Positions 13,951-16,758 of a stretch of DNA of 16,758 nt are shown here, one piece after another. Position 1 is the first letter of the stretch; every line of letters starts with the position of its first letter. Position numbers and translations under genes: made by a program. The stretch lies in NCBI GenBank assembly GCA_031264975.1, contig JAISDH010000315.1, positions 1 through 16,758 on the forward strand. Reading direction: 5' to 3'. The notes under the pieces were generated by a model, which worked only from the letters and a program-made list of their open reading frames with translations, was not told where the DNA came from and ran no database searches. Source of the DNA: Bacteroidales bacterium (lineage in GTDB: Bacteria; Bacteroidota; Bacteroidia; Bacteroidales; WCHB1-69).

Positions 13951-14550
13951 ATAAAAACATTTAAAGTACTCTTCGCAAGTCATCGCGCTGTCGGAACATG
14001 CCAAATTCCTATTGTAACCCAAGCCGTTTTCTTCACAGCATGTTGCAACGCTCATATAATATGTCAAAGTTGTTTCGTAATATACCGCAACGTTATCTGT
14101 AATTGCCGTATTTTCAGCATGGCACGCCATAGCGCCGGCGCTATTATTCATAGCGCCGACGCGGCATGCCGAAGTCCCGACGTGACAAATCACAGTGTCG
14201 GTACTATGTATCGAATTTCCGTCGTGGTATACCAAACTTTCTTTTTGGTATAACAAACTTTTTTTATCGTATGGCAAGAACCCGTTTCGGCATGACAACG
14301 CCCCTGTATGATGTGGCATATAGAGAGGTTGATATGCTCTAACGGGTTCAGAATCATTAAAGCTATGATAATTCTTTATCCTATTTCTTTTCATTTCTTC
14401 CTCTTTGGAAATAATTGTATTTTCAAAAGAAAACAATTGCTTACCAAAAGGCACTATTATCCCATAGAATGATTTTTGAAACATTTCTTCGTATTTTGCA
14501 ATATCTTTAGTTGCATCTCCTAAAGCCAAATGTCTGAATATTAATGCCAT
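11725..14550 (-). CDS. 941-codon heptad-repeat ORF, Cys/Tyr-rich, unknown function
   Basis: Residues 1-70 are unique and look like ordinary protein (MALIFRHLALGDATKDIAKY). From residue 71 to the end the frame is about 124 unbroken heptads. Codons 2-3 of the heptad are often Ala-Cys (LACRDGF, NACQPLL) or Val/Thr-Tyr, and these are nested in 35- and 49-residue super-repeats of type TVNACQ...LACRDG; the long form adds LYCREDV and a basic patch. There is no signal peptide or membrane segment, and the composition is unusual (Cys, Tyr, Phe, Arg). A stop-free frame of 2.8 kb across diverged repeats argues for coding, while other frames are broken. However, the DNA also carries phased hairpins, so selection may be on nucleic-acid structure. 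A -7 element sits 32-39 bp upstream of the start. I recognise no family. Confidence 0.6.
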   Translation of the reverse strand: MALIFRHLALGDATKDIAKYEEMFQKSFYGIIVPFGKQLFSFENTIISKEEEMKRNRIKNYHSFNDSEPVRAYQPLYMPHHTGALSCRNGFLPYDKKSLLYQKESLVYHDGNSIHSTDTVICHVGTSACRVGAMNNSAGAMACHAENTAITDNVAVYYETTLTYYMSVATCCEENGLGYNRNLACSDSAMTCEEYFKCFYIADNACQPLQPTIHHLGLACCGVFWGNYQMIFIVYITVKTCQPTVQNSCIQGLACRDGVLRNNKDILYCRENVSRKRVSIIFRIVTANAYQPAKLYFYHSGLVCRDGFFTYSKRIFLHYLTVKACRTSIFTAHDSGLACRDGVLRDKKEILYCRKDDATKRATTIFSIFAVKACQPIEVLQRFRDLACRDGFLACSKGIFFHYLTVSACQSSLLCFRNPGLTCRDGILTYWKRNASNLITVNACHTDKTNMYFKRVACCDGILVYRKLFMYDIFTVKACRLPLSPFYLSGSTCRDGFLTYNEKTLYFREKNSTKKKNYLNSYSTVNACQPFLLSFLNPGLTCRDGILTYNENTLYFREENSTKKKTRIMFFFTVKACQHFCISLLNFDLTCRDGFLRDYKINLLNLFVANVCQTPFAGNLKEFWHTAVIFLTYQKNFFYVFISVNTCHTPLFLAYRGALACRDGFVKYCERTLLNLFIANVCQAPFAGNLREFWHTAASSLTYRKKIFFLCCSVNACHTPFFVIDLRALTCRDGFLRNNKNRLYCREDVSTKKRYTIFNYSTANAYQTFILDCHVLGSVCLSGILAYLNIKLIYYFTVKACRTPFSSLYLFGMACRDGFLRNNKNRLYCREDVSAKKIGVKFYYSAANAYRILILTTHNLGSVCRSGILAYLEKKLFYYFTVKACRAPFSSLYLFGRTCRDGSFACLEKKLFTLFTVNACQPLLSSFRNPGMACRGGILFI
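12297..12324. repeat. Second dyad found in the 42-bp inserts
   Basis: TTGTACTG, a 12-nt loop and CAGTACAA form a perfect 8-bp dyad. The same element occurs in each of the six 147-bp intervals of the array (others near 12045, 12862, 13005, 13470 and 13725) and is absent from the 105-bp intervals. The copy near 12862 has 9-bp arms (CTTTGTACT / AGTACAAAG). In the ORF it encodes the LYCRE(D/N)VS segment. Confidence 0.8.
14129..14144. repeat. 16-bp perfect palindrome
   Basis: ATAGCGCCGGCGCTAT is self-complementary over all 16 bp, and its first half (ATAGCGCC) recurs at 14150-14157. It lies in the older, more degenerate N-terminal part of the heptad ORF, where each 21-bp unit still carries a small dyad such as GGTATACC or GGCATGCC. 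Confidence 0.8.
14279..14348. repeat. Outlying hairpin unit near the ORF's 5' end
   Basis: AACCCGTT (14279-14286) pairs perfectly with AACGGGTT (14341-14348), with a weaker inner arm pair CATGACAAC / GTTGATATG. The architecture matches the dyads of the main array (outer stem, internal loop, GCATG-like inner stem), but the outer stem sequence differs on both sides. It appears to be a diverged member of the same series. Confidence 0.7.
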
Positions 14551-14581
14551 TTTGGAATAACTACATTTTAAGTTTGTCCTG

Positions 14582-14589
14582 CAAAGGTA
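14582..14589 (-). promoter_or_regulatory. -7 promoter element of the 941-codon repeat ORF
   Basis: The minus strand reads AAAAAAGTATACCTTTGCAG, containing TACCTTTG, 32-39 bp before the ATG at 14550. The same block precedes three ordinary genes in this window, so the repeat ORF appears to be transcribed in the sense direction from a standard housekeeping-type promoter. Confidence 0.55.
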
Positions 14590-14723
14590 TACTTTTTTTT
14601 AAAAACAATTGTACGAAATAAAAAATAAATACGATTCGGTAAAAAAAATAAGAGAGCGAGCAACAATACAATCGTCCGCTCAATATTTAATTTTGTAAAT
14701 CATTTTGTATGAAAACCAATGCG

Positions 14724-14731
14724 CAAAGATA
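14724..14731 (-). promoter_or_regulatory. Second, distal TAnnTTTG match
   Basis: The minus strand reads TATCTTTGCGC, about 175 bp upstream of the ATG at 14550. It could be an alternative promoter giving a long leader, or the start of a small RNA. No -33 element was confirmed. Confidence 0.3.
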
Positions 14732-14914
14732 CAACTTTTGTTTAATATACGGAAGAGAATCAACCATTATTTTACAGACAGAAAATAAAAATCAATAAAA
14801 TATCAACGCCTTACAAAACCTAACGCAGTGTAAAATATCTATTTAACAGGAGAACGGTTTCTAAAAATTCACTCTACGAAAGAGAACATAAACATTGATA
14901 TAAAAATAAAAATG

Positions 14915-14922
14915 TAATTTTG
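14915..14922 (+). promoter_or_regulatory. Candidate -7 promoter element of sufS
   Basis: TAATTTTG matches TAnnTTTG, with an ATTG about 17 bp upstream as a poor -33 candidate. The implied transcript would have a leader of about 175 nt before the ATG at 15104. No closer exact match was found. Confidence 0.35.
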
Positions 14923-15103
14923 CAACCTGAAAAAATAATTTTCTATCAACTTGGATAACGATAAAAAATAAAGGATAGAATTAGTTTTTCTGTTTGAGAG
15001 TTATACAATTACGTAGTAGAGACATTTAATATTTAATCTTTTTTTAGTCATTATCATTGAAAGTATTTGCAAACAAATTCTTTTTTTAAGTCATACCATC
15101 AAT

Positions 15104-16321
15104 ATGTTTGAAAACATTTGCAGTCAATTTCCTGTTTTAAGTCGTTATGTAAACGATAAACCGCTGGTTTACTTAGACAACGCCGCCACAACACAAAAAC
15201 CTTTATGCGTTATTAACGCCATTGATTCCTATTATAAGGAGTTAAACAGCAATGTACATCGAGGCGTACACACTTTAAGCCAGTTAGCAACCGAAACATA
15301 CGAAAATGCACGGAAAAAAGTACAGCTATTTATCGGCGCAAAACACGCGCATGAAGTTATTTTTACAAAAGGAACTACCGAATCTATTAATTTAGTTGCA
15401 AATTCTTTCGGCAAATCGTTTTTTAAACAGGGTGATGAAATAATTCTCACCTGCATGGAGCATCATTCAAATATTGTTCCCTGGCAACTTGTTTCCGAAC
15501 AGTATGGAACTGTCCTTAAAATAGTTCCGGTCAATACAAACGGCGAACTTGAAGTGGACGTTTATGAAAAATTATTTTCCGAACAGACAAAAATAGTCGC
15601 TATTTCTCACGCTTCCAACCTGCTTGGAACAATAAATCCAATAAAACAAATGATTGATATTGCCCATACCCATCATGTTCCCGTTTTGATAGACGGCGCA
15701 CAGGGAATAAAAAGTTGTATACTCAATGTTGAAAAATTGGATTGCGATTTCTATTGTTTTTCAGGACATAAAGTGTATGCGCCTATGGGTATCGGCGTTC
15801 TTTATGGAAAAGAAAAATGGCTGGAACAACTTCCTCCTTATCAGGGAGGCGGAGAAATGATTGAACAGGTATCTTTTCAAAAAACGACATTCAACAAATT
15901 GCCTTTCAAATTTGAAGCCGGCACTCCAAACGTAGAAGGAGCCGTCGGATTGGCTGCCGCAATTGATTTTATGCTGGATTGCGGTTTGGAAAACATCATT
16001 GAACATGAAAATAAACTGTTACAATACGGTCACAAAAAATTACAGGAAATAGAAGGATTGAAAATCATTGGGAATGCAAAAGAAAAAACAGCCCTTATTT
16101 CCTTTTTATTAAAAAATCAACACCCTTACGACGCCGGAATATTGCTTGACTTAATGGGAATTGCCGTTCGCACCGGACACCATTGCGCCCAGCCTTTAAT
16201 TGATTTCCTGGGCATACCCGGCACAATCAGAGTTTCCTTTGCCATATACAACAGACTGGATGATATAGATAAATTAACAGAAGTTCTTCATAAAGTAAAT
16301 ACCATGTTAAACAAAAAGTAA
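15104..16321 (+). CDS. sufS: Cysteine desulfurase SufS
   Basis: This 405-aa PLP enzyme removes sulfur from L-cysteine and supplies persulfide for Fe-S cluster assembly by the SUF machinery in the cytosol. The N-terminal LVYLDNAATTQKP (about 21-33) is the class V aminotransferase opening. ME-HHSN (119-123) contains the PLP-stacking His, VLIDGAQG (194-201) the PLP Asp, and FSGHK (219-223) the Schiff-base Lys223. RTGHHCAQP (356-364) carries the active-site Cys361 in the group II (SufS-type) context rather than the long IscS loop. Length is typical. No sufB, sufC or sufD lies directly upstream; the space is taken by the repeat ORF on the other strand. An M28 lipoprotein gene follows after 3 bp. 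Confidence 0.95.
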   Translation: MFENICSQFPVLSRYVNDKPLVYLDNAATTQKPLCVINAIDSYYKELNSNVHRGVHTLSQLATETYENARKKVQLFIGAKHAHEVIFTKGTTESINLVANSFGKSFFKQGDEIILTCMEHHSNIVPWQLVSEQYGTVLKIVPVNTNGELEVDVYEKLFSEQTKIVAISHASNLLGTINPIKQMIDIAHTHHVPVLIDGAQGIKSCILNVEKLDCDFYCFSGHKVYAPMGIGVLYGKEKWLEQLPPYQGGGEMIEQVSFQKTTFNKLPFKFEAGTPNVEGAVGLAAAIDFMLDCGLENIIEHENKLLQYGHKKLQEIEGLKIIGNAKEKTALISFLLKNQHPYDAGILLDLMGIAVRTGHHCAQPLIDFLGIPGTIRVSFAIYNRLDDIDKLTEVLHKVNTMLNKK

Positions 16322-16324
16322 AAA

Positions 16325-16758
16325 ATGAAAAAGACAGTAAACCCTACCCTATTCATCTTCCTGTGCGCTTTAATCGCAGGATGTAATCAAAATGCAAAAG
16401 AGGATAATAACAAAGAAAATACCCCAAAATCAATACAGGTTCAAGCTCCTGATTTTGATAAAGATTCCGCCTATTATTTTGTGAAACAGCAGGTAGAGTT
16501 CGGACCGCGCGTTCCAAATACAAAAGAACACAAAGCGTGTGGAGAATTTCTACTCAATACGTTGGGAAAATATACCGATACCGTCCTCTCCCAGCCTTTG
16601 GAAATAAAAGCCTATAATGGAACAATATTGCAGGGACATAATATTATCGGAATATTCAATCCAAACGCGCACAAACGTATTCTTTTGGCAGCACATTGGG
16701 ATTCGCGTCCATACGCCGACCATGACCCCAATCCCGACAATCGTCGTACTCCAATCGA
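16325..16758 (+). CDS. M28-family peptidase lipoprotein, 3' truncated by window
   Basis: The ATG at 16325-16327 opens a frame running to the window edge (144 codons plus two bases). The N-terminus MKKTVNPTLFIFLCALIAGC is a lipoprotein signal with lipobox LIAGC, so the mature protein should be lipid-anchored in the envelope. VEFGPRVPNT and LLAAHWDSRPYADHD match the start of Bacteroidota M28 zinc peptidases of the glutaminyl-cyclotransferase-like subgroup; the His of HWD is an expected first zinc ligand. The remaining ligands lie beyond the window, so peptidase and cyclotransferase activity cannot be told apart. It begins 3 bp after the sufS stop, so the two are co-transcribed. Confidence 0.9.
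   Translation, partial: MKKTVNPTLFIFLCALIAGCNQNAKEDNNKENTPKSIQVQAPDFDKDSAYYFVKQQVEFGPRVPNTKEHKACGEFLLNTLGKYTDTVLSQPLEIKAYNGTILQGHNIIGIFNPNAHKRILLAAHWDSRPYADHDPNPDNRRTPI

Larger units (their letters stand above)
14551..15103. other. Gene-free divergent region between the repeat ORF and sufS
   Basis: No ORF of note is present in these 553 bp. The sequence is AT-rich with many A and T runs. It holds two minus-strand TAnnTTTG matches (14582-14589 and 14724-14731), which would fire toward the repeat ORF, and one plus-strand match (14915-14922) toward sufS. The interval 14930-15103 would be a roughly 175-nt sufS leader; no riboswitch or other named RNA could be recognised in it by eye. Confidence 0.6.

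Overview
The window looks like a chromosome segment of a low-GC member of the Bacteroidota, most likely Bacteroidales. The evidence is the gene families present (DUF5606-type protein, pRiA4b ORF-3-like protein, DUF6427-like membrane protein, a SufS/M28-lipoprotein pair) and the lack of obvious Shine-Dalgarno sequences. In addition, a recurring block on the coding strand, TACCTTTGC or TATCTTTGC just upstream of starts, fits the Bacteroidota sigma-factor -7 element TAnnTTTG. No tRNA, rRNA, insertion sequence, integrase or CRISPR array was seen.

Layout. From 1 to about 11.7 kb nearly everything is on the minus strand: the N-terminus of a membrane protein, a DUF5606-like protein, miaA with a pRiA4b ORF-3-like gene overlapping it, an unknown 221-aa protein, a plus-strand 21-bp repeat array (3199-3860), an unknown 164-aa protein, an EamA-type transporter, a radical SAM protein, a membrane-anchored unknown of 508 aa, rnhB, an Rpn-family PD-(D/E)XK nuclease, and an ldcA-like carboxypeptidase translationally coupled to a polytopic membrane protein. 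From 11.7 to 14.55 kb lies a 941-codon minus-strand ORF made almost wholly of repeats. After a 553-bp gap, sufS and a truncated M28 peptidase lipoprotein run on the plus strand to the window end.

The housekeeping genes are ordinary: tRNA modification (miaA), RNA/DNA hybrid repair (rnhB), murein recycling (LD-carboxypeptidase) and Fe-S assembly (sufS). The unusual part is a set of repeats built on 7 and 21 bp. The 941-codon ORF reads as about 124 unbroken heptads (residues 71-941) with a GCATGC-like core at codons 2-3 of many heptads. At the DNA level it holds 19 hairpin-forming dyads, each about 64 bp, whose starts are spaced 105 or 147 bp apart. The 42-bp difference carries a second dyad. 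Arm pairs show compensatory changes. A second array (3199-3860) has a 21-bp near-palindromic unit, reads as 28 heptads on one strand and is partly open on the other, has no ATG, and decays past its stop codon. A third small 21-bp repeat lies at the 5' end of the EamA ORF, and 7-bp satellites lie in two gaps. All major periods (21, 42, 105, 147) are multiples of 21 bp, which keeps both reading frame and helical face (about 10.5 bp per turn). Whether selection acts on DNA/RNA structure, on protein, or on neither is open. I regard this as the candidate undescribed system.
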